NCBI RefSeq assembly: GCF_030263895.1
Contig: NZ_CP127161.1
Location: 372,001-436,000 of the forward strand
DNA from: Proteiniborus sp. MB09-C3
GTDB lineage: Bacteria > Bacillota > Clostridia > Tissierellales > Proteiniboraceae
DNA: 64,000 nt
Direction of reading: 5' to 3'
Under the pieces are notes generated by a model. The model made no database searches, was not told where the DNA came from, and worked only from the letters and a program-made list of their open reading frames with translations. A program made the translations under genes and the position numbers. Shown one piece after another: positions 26,238-36,304 of this stretch; positions within the stretch are counted from its first letter, which is position 1, and every line of letters begins with the position of its first letter.

Positions 26238-27032
26238 TTAAAAATTATAGACTTTAGATGGTCTGTCTCTATAAGTTAGATCTAAGCTTATATCCTTATT
26301 TACATTGATTCCTTTCTCAGTAAGAATATTGGCCACAGTTTGGTATGCTAATTCTGGAAAGTTATTTTCCTTACTTAAGTGACCTAATAGTATACACTCA
26401 TTTTTTCCACATAATACTTCTGCTAAAAGCTTTCCAGCATCATCGTTAGAAAGATGTCCGTGCTCACTTAGAATTCTTTTTTTAAGATACCAAGGATATT
26501 TTCCTACCTTAAGCATTTCAACATCATGATTAGATTCTATTAATAATAGATGAGAATTTTTAATATTTTCCTTTACCTCTTCGCTTACGTATCCAGTATC
26601 TGTTACTAAGCTAATCTTAGTGCTTCCATAATAAAAGCTGTATCCCACTGGTTCAATAGCATCATGAGACACCTTAAAGGGATGTATATTTAATCCCTGT
26701 ATTTCAAAAAATTTATCTGTATCGAATATGATTATATGCTCTTCCTTTACCTCTCCTATATCAGGCTTCATATTTGACCAAGTTTTCTCATTTGTATATA
26801 TTGGTATGTTAAATCTCCTTGATAAAATCCCTATACCATGAATATGATCCTTATGCTCATGAGTAACTAATATTCCATTAATTGTACTTGGGTCCACTTC
26901 TATAGAAATAAGTGCTTCTTGAATCCTTTTTCCGCTAAGACCCGCATCTATCAATAACTTAACCCTATCTGTCTCCAAATATTGGCAATTTCCACTGCTT
27001 CCACTTGCTAGCGAACAAAATCTCACGGTCAT
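26238..27032 (-). CDS. yycJ: YycJ/WalJ metallo-beta-lactamase-fold protein
   Basis: The 264-residue protein carries the metal motif THEHKDH near residue 57, the opening FCSLASGSSGNCQYLE and a later GHLS. WalJ accompanies WalRK in many Firmicutes and has been linked to coordination of cell division with replication and to DNA exonuclease activity in relatives. Start ATG follows GGAGGAAAG. It follows murA, with a terminator-like hairpin between them, so it may be expressed partly by read-through. Confidence 0.92.
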   Translation of the reverse strand: MTVRFCSLASGSSGNCQYLETDRVKLLIDAGLSGKRIQEALISIEVDPSTINGILVTHEHKDHIHGIGILSRRFNIPIYTNEKTWSNMKPDIGEVKEEHIIIFDTDKFFEIQGLNIHPFKVSHDAIEPVGYSFYYGSTKISLVTDTGYVSEEVKENIKNSHLLLIESNHDVEMLKVGKYPWYLKKRILSEHGHLSNDDAGKLLAEVLCGKNECILLGHLSKENNFPELAYQTVANILTEKGINVNKDISLDLTYRDRPSKVYNF

Positions 27033-27118
27033 ATACTTTCCTCCAGATATTACTTTTTGTATCCAATCCTATCATAAAGCATAAAACAATTATACCATAA
27101 AAAAAGGTATAAGGAAAA

Positions 27119-27136
27119 AGCCGAGTTTTCTCGGCT
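27119..27136 (-). terminator. Leftward terminator at the end of murA
   Basis: AGCCGAG (27119-27125) pairs with CTCGGCT (27130-27136) over TTTT; on the minus strand TTTTTCC follows. The stem overlaps the murA stop codon by two bases. Confidence 0.75.
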
Positions 27137-28391
27137 ATTCATTAACTCTATATATCTTAGCTCCTAGACCTGAAAGCTTTTGTTCTATGTTTTGATATCC
27201 TCTATCAATATGAAATGCATTATCTATTTCCGTCTTTCCTTTTGCAATGAGTCCTGCAACTACAAGAGCTACTCCTGCTCTTAAATCAGTGGCCCTAACT
27301 CTTGCACCGCTTAAACTCTCTATACCATCTATTATAGCTACTCTCCCATCAACTTTAATATTAGCTCCCATTCTCTTTAATTCATCTATATATTTGAATC
27401 TGGACTCAAAAATACTTTCAGTAATTATACTGATGCCTTCTGCCATAGATAAAACAGCTGCCATAGGCTGTTGAAGGTCTGTTGGAAAGCCAGGATAGGG
27501 AAGAGTTTTTACATTTACCCCATTCAATTTTCCATCTGAAATCACTCTGACTGAATCATCATATTCTATTATCTGAACAGATGTCTCTCTTAGCTTTGCT
27601 ATTATTGACTCTAAATGCTTTGGTATTACATTATTGACTGTAACGTCTCCTCCTGTAGCCGCTGCTGCAATCAAGTAAGTACCTGCCTCTATTTGATCAG
27701 GTATGACGCTGTATGTGCAGCCATGTAGTTTTTCTACTCCTTCAATCTTGATTACGTCAGTACCTGCTCCCTTTACATCTGCTCCCATAGAATTTAGAAA
27801 ATTAGCTACATCTACAATATGAGGCTCTTTAGCTGCGTTTTCTATTGTGGTTCTGCCTTCTGCACATACTGCTGCCATCATAATATTTATAGTAGCTCCC
27901 ACACTTACTACGTCCAAATATATTTTAGTACCTATCAATTTGTCTGCTTTGCACTTTATTATCCCATGCTCTATATCTACCTTTGCTCCAAGTGCCTCAA
28001 ATCCTTTTATGTGCTGGTCAATAGGTCTAGTTCCTATATCACAGCCTCCAGGATAGGCAACTTCAACTTCTTTGAATCTGCTAAGGCCTGCCCCTAATAA
28101 ATAATAGGATGCCCTAATTTTCCTTGCAAGATCATAAGGTGCCACAAACTTGCTAACCTTGCTTGTATCTATAATCATAGTTCCATTTTCATTGAATTCA
28201 ACATCTGCTCCAATTGCAGACATAATATCTGAAATATAAAATATATCCTTTATTCTAGGAAGATTTTCAATTACACATCTTTCACCTGCTAACAAGGCTG
28301 CTGGTATTATAGGTAATGCAGCATTCTTGAATCCACTGACTCCAACTGTCCCATTAAGCTTATATCCGCCCTCAATTATTATCTTTTCCAT
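27135..28391 (-). CDS. murA: UDP-GlcNAc 1-carboxyvinyltransferase MurA
   Basis: The 418-residue enzyme joins enolpyruvate to UDP-N-acetylglucosamine, the first committed step of peptidoglycan synthesis, and is the fosfomycin target. Lys22-Asn23 and Cys117 ([10 protein letters not shown]) are the conserved active-site residues; the Cys makes it a fosfomycin-sensitive type by family knowledge. Start ATG follows AAGGTGG. Its place between yycI and yycJ ties wall precursor synthesis to the WalRK operon. Confidence 0.95.
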   Translation of the reverse strand: MEKIIIEGGYKLNGTVGVSGFKNAALPIIPAALLAGERCVIENLPRIKDIFYISDIMSAIGADVEFNENGTMIIDTSKVSKFVAPYDLARKIRASYYLLGAGLSRFKEVEVAYPGGCDIGTRPIDQHIKGFEALGAKVDIEHGIIKCKADKLIGTKIYLDVVSVGATINIMMAAVCAEGRTTIENAAKEPHIVDVANFLNSMGADVKGAGTDVIKIEGVEKLHGCTYSVIPDQIEAGTYLIAAAATGGDVTVNNVIPKHLESIIAKLRETSVQIIEYDDSVRVISDGKLNGVNVKTLPYPGFPTDLQQPMAAVLSMAEGISIITESIFESRFKYIDELKRMGANIKVDGRVAIIDGIESLSGARVRATDLRAGVALVVAGLIAKGKTEIDNAFHIDRGYQNIEQKLSGLGAKIYRVNE

Positions 28392-28487
28392 ACAAATGCC
28401 ACCTTCTTTCTGACTTCAATTTTATCAAAAAAAATAGAAGAAATATAGTATTTCTTCTATTTATCTTTACAAAATCCTTTATTTTAT

Positions 28488-29339
28488 TTAATTATCTTCT
28501 AAAAATATTTTAGTTCCATCATCAAATATGATTCTCCAAGCAGGTGTAGCCTTTCCACCCTTTGTATTACCAGGGTCACTAGCCCCCATATGCTTTTGAG
28601 GATCAAGATAATAGCATATTGATATTTCCTCAATTGTCTTATCATATGCTTCCTCCATAGCTAATAGCTTAAGTAAAGCTCTAGGGGCAGACATAATAGT
28701 TATAGTGATAGGGTCATCTGATTCCGCTGATTCTATCCAATATCTCTCAAATCTATTTATTCCAGTTGAACTAATGATAAATCTCATATAGCTTTTCTCA
28801 AAGTAAAAATCATCAATAATCTTAGTATATTCAATGAAATATGCACCATCTTCATGATTTATAATGCTTAGCTTATAGTCATCAACTGAAAAACCTTTGT
28901 CTTCAATAAACCCCTTAGCTATATTTTCTGCTTTATTAGTTGTTAGATTGTCATATAATAAACTTGTATCAGTATTTTCATAGATTATTTCATTACCATT
29001 TTTTACTGTAACATTTTTATTCCCGTTTATAAAATATGAATATGGATTTCCCTTAATGGTTTCTGTAGTGTATCTCTTGCCTAAAAACCTATTAGCTATA
29101 TCCTGGGGGTTATATATTTCATATTTGATTCTAAATAGCGGTAAAGACGGTATATCCTTAGGTATATCTACTGCTACCTTGATATTCTTTTCTAGCAAAA
29201 AAGCTTTCACATCTTTTATAAAATCGTCTCCTACTATAGGGACATTAGTATTTCTGCTATTTATCAGCACATAAGCTAGAAAGATGTTTGTGATGATAAA
29301 GGCAATTATGAGAATATTTTTCGCCTTTGACCAATCCAT
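28488..29339 (-). CDS. yycI: YycI-like WalRK regulator
   Basis: A 283-residue protein with one N-terminal membrane helix (about 6-26) and an extracytoplasmic domain ending in the PAWRIIFDDGT motif of YycI proteins. YycH and YycI bind WalK in the membrane and adjust its activity. I chose ATG 29339 (MDWSKAKN), with GGTG upstream; the longer frame from 29357 lacks a ribosome site. It follows yycH by 26 nt. Confidence 0.88.
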   Translation of the reverse strand: MDWSKAKNILIIAFIITNIFLAYVLINSRNTNVPIVGDDFIKDVKAFLLEKNIKVAVDIPKDIPSLPLFRIKYEIYNPQDIANRFLGKRYTTETIKGNPYSYFINGNKNVTVKNGNEIIYENTDTSLLYDNLTTNKAENIAKGFIEDKGFSVDDYKLSIINHEDGAYFIEYTKIIDDFYFEKSYMRFIISSTGINRFERYWIESAESDDPITITIMSAPRALLKLLAMEEAYDKTIEEISICYYLDPQKHMGASDPGNTKGGKATPAWRIIFDDGTKIFLEDN

Positions 29340-29365
29340 ATTAATTTCACCATCCAATAAGTTAA

Positions 29366-30817
29366 TTACCTTGGATTCCCCCCGTTTTCCTCAGAACCAT
29401 CGTAGGCATCAAATACATAGCTAAAACCTGCTACATTTATAATCCAAACTGGCTTTAAAACTTGGTTTTCCTCCGCGGAGTTATCATAGTATGCCAAACA
29501 TGCATCCTTAATAGCTAAATTGACATTCTTATCTAATTCATCAGCTGATACTGTGTCTACATTGATATTATTGTTTTCTATGAATTTTATTTTAATAAAA
29601 TTATAGTTATTAACAATTATATCGTAGGCTGACAACATGTTCTTATAGCTACCTTTTGGCGTTACTTTCCCTATTTCCCTCCATATGTGCCTTGGCCTTC
29701 TATATGATTTTACCTGATTATTGAACATTTCTATTTCTATAGAGCTTAGTGTTTGGTTTTCATCTGAAATCACCGTTAATCCATCAAGTTTATATTTAAA
29801 GGTAAATCTATATCCCTTATTGTTTTCAAATTCAATTTCATCCACCTTATAGAGGTAGGTATCGTCAGGCCAACCCATATGAGTATCAATGAAGTCTATG
29901 GCATTTTTAAGACTCATATAAAGATTTCCTGTCTCTGCATTTGCTTCAATAGACTTAAAAAATTCAAGAGTGCCATTTTCATGTATCTTCAAGGTTCTCT
30001 GGCTATCAATATATATTACCGAGCCATCATTTTCTTCAATTCTTCTTATATAAGCTAAGTCTCTATTAAAAAACAACGCTGCTATGTTGTCTTCTTCTAA
30101 CTCACTACTGATATCTATTTCCTTCCTTACATATACCTGAGATAAGTTAAACTTCACCTGAAGCGGGATATATGTATTATTTTTGATATCAGGGTCTAGT
30201 AGATCGGTAACTGTATGTACTCTTGTATAGTCAGTTTTACTAATGATATCAATTTCATCCTTAATATTTTCAAAGTTAAAATCTACTCCACTAATCTTAA
30301 TGTAATTTTTTCCATCACTAATTATAATAAAATTATCCCTAAGAGAATCTAAATAAATATATATACTGTTAATCTTTTTAATAGATTCATTAATTGAGGA
30401 TGAAATATCTGCATCGAATACTTTACCAAAGATAAAAGTATGTATATCATTAGGAAAATAGAAGCCAATCGCTCTTTTTTTCCTGATCTCCTCAAATTCC
30501 TCATCAGTCATTTCTTCAATTTTAATGTTCTTTGATTGGAATGCTTCTTTAAGTATTTCCTTGCCCTTATTCCAAAGACCATGTGTTTCATCGAAATACA
30601 TAATAGCACGATTATTTCCACCAAAGTTAATAGTATATTTCTCAGGCAATATAAAATCTGACAGCATACTTTCTTTAACATCAGTTGATTCTTGTCCAAA
30701 TGCAAGGGAAGAAAATAATTCATCCGGAAACTCAACCCATAATTGTTGTATAAGATAAATCGTTGTAAGGACTAAAAAGGCTAGTAGAAAAGATTTTATT
30801 CTCTCTTTGTTTATCAT
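29366..30817 (-). CDS. yycH: YycH-like WalRK regulator
   Basis: A 483-residue protein with an N-terminal membrane helix (residues 9-27) and a large extracytoplasmic part matching YycH by layout and position. Its closing PVWIINVAGFSYVFDAYDG resembles the YycI end. Start ATG follows GGGGATG. It probably pairs with YycI on WalK. Confidence 0.85.
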   Translation of the reverse strand: MINKERIKSFLLAFLVLTTIYLIQQLWVEFPDELFSSLAFGQESTDVKESMLSDFILPEKYTINFGGNNRAIMYFDETHGLWNKGKEILKEAFQSKNIKIEEMTDEEFEEIRKKRAIGFYFPNDIHTFIFGKVFDADISSSINESIKKINSIYIYLDSLRDNFIIISDGKNYIKISGVDFNFENIKDEIDIISKTDYTRVHTVTDLLDPDIKNNTYIPLQVKFNLSQVYVRKEIDISSELEEDNIAALFFNRDLAYIRRIEENDGSVIYIDSQRTLKIHENGTLEFFKSIEANAETGNLYMSLKNAIDFIDTHMGWPDDTYLYKVDEIEFENNKGYRFTFKYKLDGLTVISDENQTLSSIEIEMFNNQVKSYRRPRHIWREIGKVTPKGSYKNMLSAYDIIVNNYNFIKIKFIENNNINVDTVSADELDKNVNLAIKDACLAYYDNSAEENQVLKPVWIINVAGFSYVFDAYDGSEENGGNPR

Positions 30818-30842
30818 AATATCATCCCCACAGATGACATAA

Positions 30843-31403
30843 TTATTTGTTGCTAATCAGTTTTTTTATAGTATCTATAACAGGAGATATAATAGCATTT
30901 TTAGCATCGTCTAAAGTTTTAGCAGCATCATCAATTCCTTTACAAAGAATATATCTGACGTCTTTTTGAGAAAGACTACCATCTTTTTTTGTAACAACAA
31001 TTTTATAAAGGCCCTTTTTAAGTTCTATTTCTTTTGGATATACACCATTATCATTTAATTCCACATCTTCAGACAAAATCAAACTATAATCTTCAGCTTT
31101 TGCAGTCTCAATAAGGCTCTCAATAGTATTAAGCTCTTCCTTTATTGATACATCAGAATTTAAGTAGACTTCTAAAGTCACACTTGAACCTTTTTTCCCT
31201 TTGATGGTAATCAAAACAACATCTCCCTCTGTTTGAATACCATTTTCACTATTCACATTTATTTGGACTTCTTTTTCAGTTTTTGACGATTCTACCTTAG
31301 TGGCCTGTTTAGGGTTTGTACTGTCACCACCAGCATATGCAATAGTGCTTGTAATACTAATAGCTACCAAAACTATGGCCATTGTAAGGAGTTTTCTAGA
31401 CAT
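30843..31403 (-). CDS. Secreted protein inside the wal operon
   Basis: A 186-residue protein with a clear signal peptide (residues 1-24, AYA-GG) and no cysteine-based lipobox. The mature part is beta-rich, with a Val/Lys/Glu-rich domain and a short amphipathic C-terminus. I recognise no family. It lies between walK and yycH, 26 nt from yycH, where B. subtilis has nothing, so an accessory role in WalK sensing is possible but inferred from position only. Confidence 0.75.
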   Translation of the reverse strand: MSRKLLTMAIVLVAISITSTIAYAGGDSTNPKQATKVESSKTEKEVQINVNSENGIQTEGDVVLITIKGKKGSSVTLEVYLNSDVSIKEELNTIESLIETAKAEDYSLILSEDVELNDNGVYPKEIELKKGLYKIVVTKKDGSLSQKDVRYILCKGIDDAAKTLDDAKNAIISPVIDTIKKLISNK

Positions 31404-31502
31404 AATAATTCCTCCTCATACTACATAATGATACATTTTCATTATATACCAATTTTATTACAAACATATTACAGTGCAATTAAATTTGAATTACACATAT
31501 GC

Positions 31503-33305
31503 TTACTTTAAAGGTAATATTATATCGACCGTAGTTCCAACATTGTACTCACTATTTATTTTAATTTCACCATTATGAGCTTCAATGATCTGCTTAGCAA
31601 TAGAAAGTCCTAATCCAGTACCGCCCATCTCTCTGGACCTTGCTTTATCTACCCTATAAAATCTTTCGAATATTCGGCTTATATCTTCCTTTGGGATTCC
31701 AATTCCATTATCCTTTACTGTTATAATTACCTTTTCATTATTTACTTTTGCTGCTATTTCTATATTTCCATTGTCAGGTGTGTATTTAATTGCATTTGTA
31801 ATTATATTTAGTATAACCTGCTCTATACCATCTTTATCAGCTATAATACTGCCAATATTTTCTTCTATATTTAAATCTATCTTTTGATCTTTCTCCTCTG
31901 CCGATATTTTAATCTTGAGGTAAATGCTCTTTAATAGCTCATTGATATCTATGGATTTTTTGTTCCATTTTGTTTGTTTATAATCTAAATCAGAAAGCTG
32001 TAATAAATCTCGTACAATTCTTGCCATTCTGTCACATTCACTATCCACTACTGAAAGAAAGTTCATTGAAATATCCCTATCCTCAATGGCTCCATCCATC
32101 AAAGTCTCTGTATAGCTTTTAATTGTAGTAATAGGTGTTTTAAGCTCATGTGATACATTGGCAACAAACTCTTTTCTCATATTTTCAAGCTTTTGCTGCT
32201 TTGTTATATCTTGAAATACTATTATCATACCACCAATATTATGGTGTTCATCTATAAGAGGAGCATATTCTGCATTATAAACTTTAGAATCAATTTCAAT
32301 TACTTTATTTCCCCGCCATTTTCCTTCACTTGTAATTCTATTGAGAGTAATTCTGTTACTTTTCTCATCAAATATCTCATCATATCGTACTCTATCTAAT
32401 TCTTCAGGTTTCACTTTGAGCATATCTAAGGCTATAGGGTTGGCATGTATAATCTCTCCATCTAGAGAGACTGCAATTACCCCATCAGCCATATGAGTAA
32501 TTATAGTATCCAGCTTGCTTTTTTCCTTATTTACTTCTGCTAAGGTGCTTTTAAGCTTTAGAGTTAAATAGTTGAACATACTTGCAAGCTGACCAATTTC
32601 ATCATCTGACTTGACCTCAACTACTTGATCAAAATCACCCTTGGCCATTCTCTCAGCCTTTTTTGTTACATCATTAATAGGCTCTGTAATATTTCTAGCA
32701 ATTAGAAAACCTATTAATACAGTAATTACTAGTGCTAAAACAGTCGCTTTTATTAAAATCACTTTCGATTCTTCTAAAGTATTGTACATATCTGTCATAT
32801 CAGATGTCATATAGATAATTCCTTTTACACTTCCGTTATCTGTTAAAATAGGGTATGCTAAATGCTTTGCCCTACTTGCACCATTATCTATGGAGCTATA
32901 GCCCTCTTGTTTTTCTCCAGATTTTTTTGCATCAATTATTAGCTCGGCCTGAATTTGGTTAAGATTGAAGGCACTCTGTCCTATTATCTTAGCATTACTG
33001 GAATTACTTGCAATAATAGATGCAATGCTTGAATTATCTATAATATATATTATCTCAGTTGCATAAACAGGTAGCCGTTTTACATCTGTTTGAATTTCCT
33101 CTTTAACTGAATCCCAGTCATCACTCTTCGATATATTATTAGACATATTTACCAGGTTTCTAACCCTAGCTTCCATAGTTCTTGTAGCCTGATTTAAATG
33201 ATGATCCTCAAACTTTCTTATGATGAAAGCCATAACGATTACCATTGCAATAAAAACCAGGAGGAAATACACTAATATAAACTTCCACCTTATGCTTTTA
33301 AACAT
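31503..33305 (-). CDS. walK: Sensor histidine kinase WalK
   Basis: A 600-residue kinase. Membrane helices at about 8-29 and 183-203 frame an extracytoplasmic sensor. A HAMP domain (204-255), PAS domain (265-370), HisKA domain with His386 in FVANVSHELKTP, and an ATPase domain (485-597, with GTGLGLSIAKQI) follow. It controls cell-wall turnover genes with WalR. I chose ATG 33305 (MFKSIRWKF), with GGAGGGG upstream, four bases after the walR stop. Confidence 0.95.
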   Translation of the reverse strand: MFKSIRWKFILVYFLLVFIAMVIVMAFIIRKFEDHHLNQATRTMEARVRNLVNMSNNISKSDDWDSVKEEIQTDVKRLPVYATEIIYIIDNSSIASIIASNSSNAKIIGQSAFNLNQIQAELIIDAKKSGEKQEGYSSIDNGASRAKHLAYPILTDNGSVKGIIYMTSDMTDMYNTLEESKVILIKATVLALVITVLIGFLIARNITEPINDVTKKAERMAKGDFDQVVEVKSDDEIGQLASMFNYLTLKLKSTLAEVNKEKSKLDTIITHMADGVIAVSLDGEIIHANPIALDMLKVKPEELDRVRYDEIFDEKSNRITLNRITSEGKWRGNKVIEIDSKVYNAEYAPLIDEHHNIGGMIIVFQDITKQQKLENMRKEFVANVSHELKTPITTIKSYTETLMDGAIEDRDISMNFLSVVDSECDRMARIVRDLLQLSDLDYKQTKWNKKSIDINELLKSIYLKIKISAEEKDQKIDLNIEENIGSIIADKDGIEQVILNIITNAIKYTPDNGNIEIAAKVNNEKVIITVKDNGIGIPKEDISRIFERFYRVDKARSREMGGTGLGLSIAKQIIEAHNGEIKINSEYNVGTTVDIILPLK

Positions 33306-33309
33306 TATT

Positions 33310-33999
33310 TTAGCCCCTCCTAAAGTAGTATCCAACTCCTCGCTTAGTGAGAATGTACTTATAGTCTCCAGATTCTTCTTCTACTTTTTCTCTTAATCTC
33401 CTTATAGTAACATCCACCGTTCTAATGTCTCCGTAATATTCATAGCCCCATACTTCTTCCAATAGCTGTTCTCTCGTAAATACCTGCTCTGCTCTTGTAG
33501 CTAAAAATTTCAAAAGCTCATACTCTCTCTGAGTAAGATCAATTACTTTGTCATTTCTTCTTACTTCGTACTTATTTATATCAATAACTAAATCTCCTAT
33601 GTCTATGATTTCACTACCAGTTAGCTGATTAGATAACTCTGTCCTTCTTAAATTTGCTTTTACTCTAGCTACTAGTTCTCTCATACTAAATGGCTTAGTT
33701 ATGTAATCATCTGCCCCTAGTTCTAGACCCAGCACCTTGTCCACTTCTTCTTCCTTTGCAGTAACCATCAGAACAGGAATTTGAAGCTTCTGTCTTATTT
33801 CTTTTAATACTTGAAAACCATCTTTTTTTGGTAACATGACATCGAGTAAAATCAAGTCTGGATTTTCACTAAAGGTTTTATCTATAGCATCTTGTCCATC
33901 ATAAGCTACAATTACGTCATATCCTTCCCTTTTCAGATTGAAGCTCAGTATGTCTGCTATAGGCTTTTCATCTTCCACTATCAATATCCTCTTATTCAT
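33310..33999 (-). CDS. walR: Response regulator WalR
   Basis: A 229-residue OmpR-type regulator: receiver domain with Asp53 (LLDVMLP) and Lys in VTAKEEE, then a winged helix ending VRTVDVTIRRLREKVE-like. The typical WalR site is TGTWAH-N5-TGTWAH; an array close to this lies at 41358. Start ATG 33999 follows GAGGTG. It is the first gene of the leftward operon. Confidence 0.95.
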   Translation of the reverse strand: MNKRILIVEDEKPIADILSFNLKREGYDVIVAYDGQDAIDKTFSENPDLILLDVMLPKKDGFQVLKEIRQKLQIPVLMVTAKEEEVDKVLGLELGADDYITKPFSMRELVARVKANLRRTELSNQLTGSEIIDIGDLVIDINKYEVRRNDKVIDLTQREYELLKFLATRAEQVFTREQLLEEVWGYEYYGDIRTVDVTIRRLREKVEEESGDYKYILTKRGVGYYFRRG

Positions 34000-34091
34000 T
34001 ATATACACCTCATATATTGAATTTTATAATTATATGCTCTTAAAATCAAACATTATTCTAATTGTTTATATTCTATATTCTAATATTTTTT

Positions 34092-34115
34092 CCTGCTTAC
34101 AGATTCTGTAACAGG
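34092..34115. promoter_or_regulatory. Palindrome upstream of walR
   Basis: TTACAGA and TCTGTAA flank one central base, extended outside by CCTG and CAGG. It lies about 93 bp before the walR start. The halves resemble single WalR half-sites facing each other, but a direct repeat is absent. Its role is open. Confidence 0.35.
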
Positions 34116-34251
34116 CATTAATAATAAAAAATAATAATAAAGTCATGCAAAAGAAAGTAGAAATATGGACTTTAGGCCCTTGACACATTTTGTAAGAAAA
34201 GATAGAATATTCTTAAATATTGCAGGCCCCTATCCTCCTTATTTTTATAAC

Positions 34252-34292
34252 ATAAAGTCAACCTCTTATTAGACGGTTGACTTTATATTTTT
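34252..34292. terminator. Bidirectional hairpin between the MA-peptidase gene and walR
   Basis: ATAAAGTCAACC (34252-34263) pairs perfectly with GGTTGACTTTAT (34275-34286). It follows the leftward gene ending at 34324. The better T run (ATTTTT) is on the plus strand. No other gene lies in this 324-bp space. Confidence 0.65.
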
Positions 34293-34323
34293 GTTTCATG
34301 ATTTTCATATGAATTGAAAAATT

Positions 34324-35148
34324 TTAATCAAAACTTTTGAGTTCAAAGAGATTAGTTTTTAGTACTGCTCTTGCTGATTGATTTATATTGCTGCCCTCAC
34401 CTAGTATATCAAGCATATGTCTCAGCTTTTCAAATCCCCATTCATCTGATATTCCCTTTACTACTTCAAAGGATTTTCTATAGGCAAGAGCTTGGTTTAT
34501 ATCATCAAATCTTTTATCTAGATCATCTAAAGTAACTTTATAATCAACAGTATCATAGTTCTGCCACTCAAACCCTGTAGTCTTGTATTCAGTATATAGA
34601 GCTAACCCCTCTGTCAGCCACATTGGATAATTTCCTCTAGTAATATCATCAATTAATAAATGTGCAAACTCGTGAATTACCGGACCATTAAACTCATATA
34701 TTTCATTAAGATTTTCAGTATCATTAATCCATATTTTAGGGGACAAAATGTTTATTGTTCCACTATAATATACACCTATAGGTGTATTCCCTTTATCAAA
34801 TTTCAAGTTTTCTAAAAAATCCTTTTCATTGCTATAAATTATTATATCACTCTTGGAAGACGGATAATATTTATACATATCACATATGCTCTCATAGTAT
34901 TTATCTGCTATGCTGCCTGTTAACTTTGCATATTCTTCATCTTCTTTTTCGTATCTTATTATAAAATATTCCGTTTCAAAAGTTTTAAAATCCTCTGTAT
35001 ATTTTAATACCCTAGCTTTTTCAATATGTTTTACCATAGGATAGAAGGATACCTGTAATAACTCAAAATGATATACAAATGTAGTTGCTAGTACAGCCAT
35101 TAATAATATTGATATAAGGACATAACCCCTTACTATTTTAGTCTTCAT
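34324..35148 (-). CDS. Membrane-anchored peptidase MA-like protein
   Basis: A 274-residue protein with an N-terminal membrane helix (about 8-28) and an external zinc-peptidase domain: HEFAHLLIDD gives the HExxH-type ligands and LTEGLALYTEY the downstream Glu, as in peptidase MA gluzincins. I chose ATG 35148, with a GGGGG ribosome site, over upstream starts. It lies upstream of walR, read in the same direction but ended by a terminator. Confidence 0.82.
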   Translation of the reverse strand: MKTKIVRGYVLISILLMAVLATTFVYHFELLQVSFYPMVKHIEKARVLKYTEDFKTFETEYFIIRYEKEDEEYAKLTGSIADKYYESICDMYKYYPSSKSDIIIYSNEKDFLENLKFDKGNTPIGVYYSGTINILSPKIWINDTENLNEIYEFNGPVIHEFAHLLIDDITRGNYPMWLTEGLALYTEYKTTGFEWQNYDTVDYKVTLDDLDKRFDDINQALAYRKSFEVVKGISDEWGFEKLRHMLDILGEGSNINQSARAVLKTNLFELKSFD

Positions 35149-35245
35149 AATAATATTCCCCCTTTTCAATTCATATGTATGAGGGAACATCATTATTATA
35201 ACATAACATTATGTAAAGTTCATTGGTATATTTGAGCAGTAACGT

Positions 35246-35989
35246 TTACTCTTGTTTTAGGAGCTCGGAAATTGTAACAAATTTATATCCTTTATTGATT
35301 AAATCTGGAATAATTTCCTTCAAGGCTTCAATTGTTTGATTTTCACTTGCTTCATTGTGATCATGAAATAAAATAATATCTCCATTTCTTGCTTGGGATA
35401 TTACTGTTTCAACTATTTTATCTGTTCCCGGATTGCTCCAATCTTTAGAATCTTGATAATATGTCCATAAAACTATTTTACATTGGTTTTTAACTGCTAT
35501 ATCATATACTGTCTGGTTATAGGTACCATAAGGTGGTCTGAATACTTGAGCCTTTCTCCCAGTTTTACTAAAGATTATTTGTTGGGTTTTGTTAAACTCC
35601 TCTTCTACTACTTCCTTCTTCTCTTTTTTCATATTTATATGATTATAGCTATGAATACCTATCTCATGTCCTTCTTGATTTTGCCTGATTAATAGCTCTG
35701 GATACAGTTCTCCATGCTTCCCTAGAATGAAAAAGGTTGCTTTCACATTATACTCCTTTAATATATCTAATATTTTATTAGTATATATGGGATGTGGCCC
35801 ATCATCAAATGTTAATGCTATAACCTTTCTATCTCTAGATCCATTAGATACTATATTAGTTGCTTCAGCTAAATCATCTACCTTATTTAAAAAAGCGGGA
35901 CTAGCTTTACTATGAAATACAAAAATGGCAAATACGCCAAAAAAAATAATATTTACTATTATACTAAGCTTTACCCTATTTTTAATCAT
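35246..35989 (-). CDS. Polysaccharide deacetylase (NodB family)
   Basis: A 247-residue membrane-anchored deacetylase: helix at about 7-24, then ALTFDDGPHPIYT (catalytic and metal Asp pair), HEIGIHSYNHINM (metal His pair), RPPYGTYN and ILFHDHNE. It probably removes acetyl groups from peptidoglycan or a related glycan. I chose ATG 35989; the frame continues upstream through the core of a dispersed repeat, which is unlikely to be coding. The IS110 copy just to the right may have replaced its promoter. Confidence 0.88.
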   Translation of the reverse strand: MIKNRVKLSIIVNIIFFGVFAIFVFHSKASPAFLNKVDDLAEATNIVSNGSRDRKVIALTFDDGPHPIYTNKILDILKEYNVKATFFILGKHGELYPELLIRQNQEGHEIGIHSYNHINMKKEKKEVVEEEFNKTQQIIFSKTGRKAQVFRPPYGTYNQTVYDIAVKNQCKIVLWTYYQDSKDWSNPGTDKIVETVISQARNGDIILFHDHNEASENQTIEALKEIIPDLINKGYKFVTISELLKQE

Positions 35990-36018
35990 CTTTATAGCCA
36001 TTCCTTTCGCTTCGCTCA

Positions 36019-36304
36019 AGGCACAAAACGTAATGAAAAAGTGCTTTTGAGCGTTATTTGTTTTATAATTAACCCCATAGGGATTTCGGTAAACTACAAA
36101 TCACGGGGAGGTGAGTGGGCTGTCTGACTTGTCAGATGACCGTATTTTTATATGTGTAGAACGCCTTTTCAAGCACAAATAAGTGTACCTTAGAGTACGT
36201 AACCTTATCTTTGTTTAAACAATCTCGTTTAAATGCCAGGCGTTCAGTCAATGCCGTATCTCCCTATAATTCTTATGAACTTTCTAGTTCAGAAAGGAGT
36301 CCCT
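36019..36304 (+). ncRNA. Possible IS110 bridge-RNA region
   Basis: The 285-bp leader upstream of the transposase holds several hairpins, such as TCTGAC-tt-GTCAGA (36123-36136), and G-rich single-stranded stretches. In IS110 elements with the RNA on this side, the leader encodes the bridge RNA that directs insertion. Assignment rests on position and family. Confidence 0.35.

Noticed and set aside
34092-34115. Canonical WalR site upstream of walR
   Set aside because: The half-sites face each other and read as a direct repeat only with 6-bp spacing and one mismatch; kept only as a palindrome.
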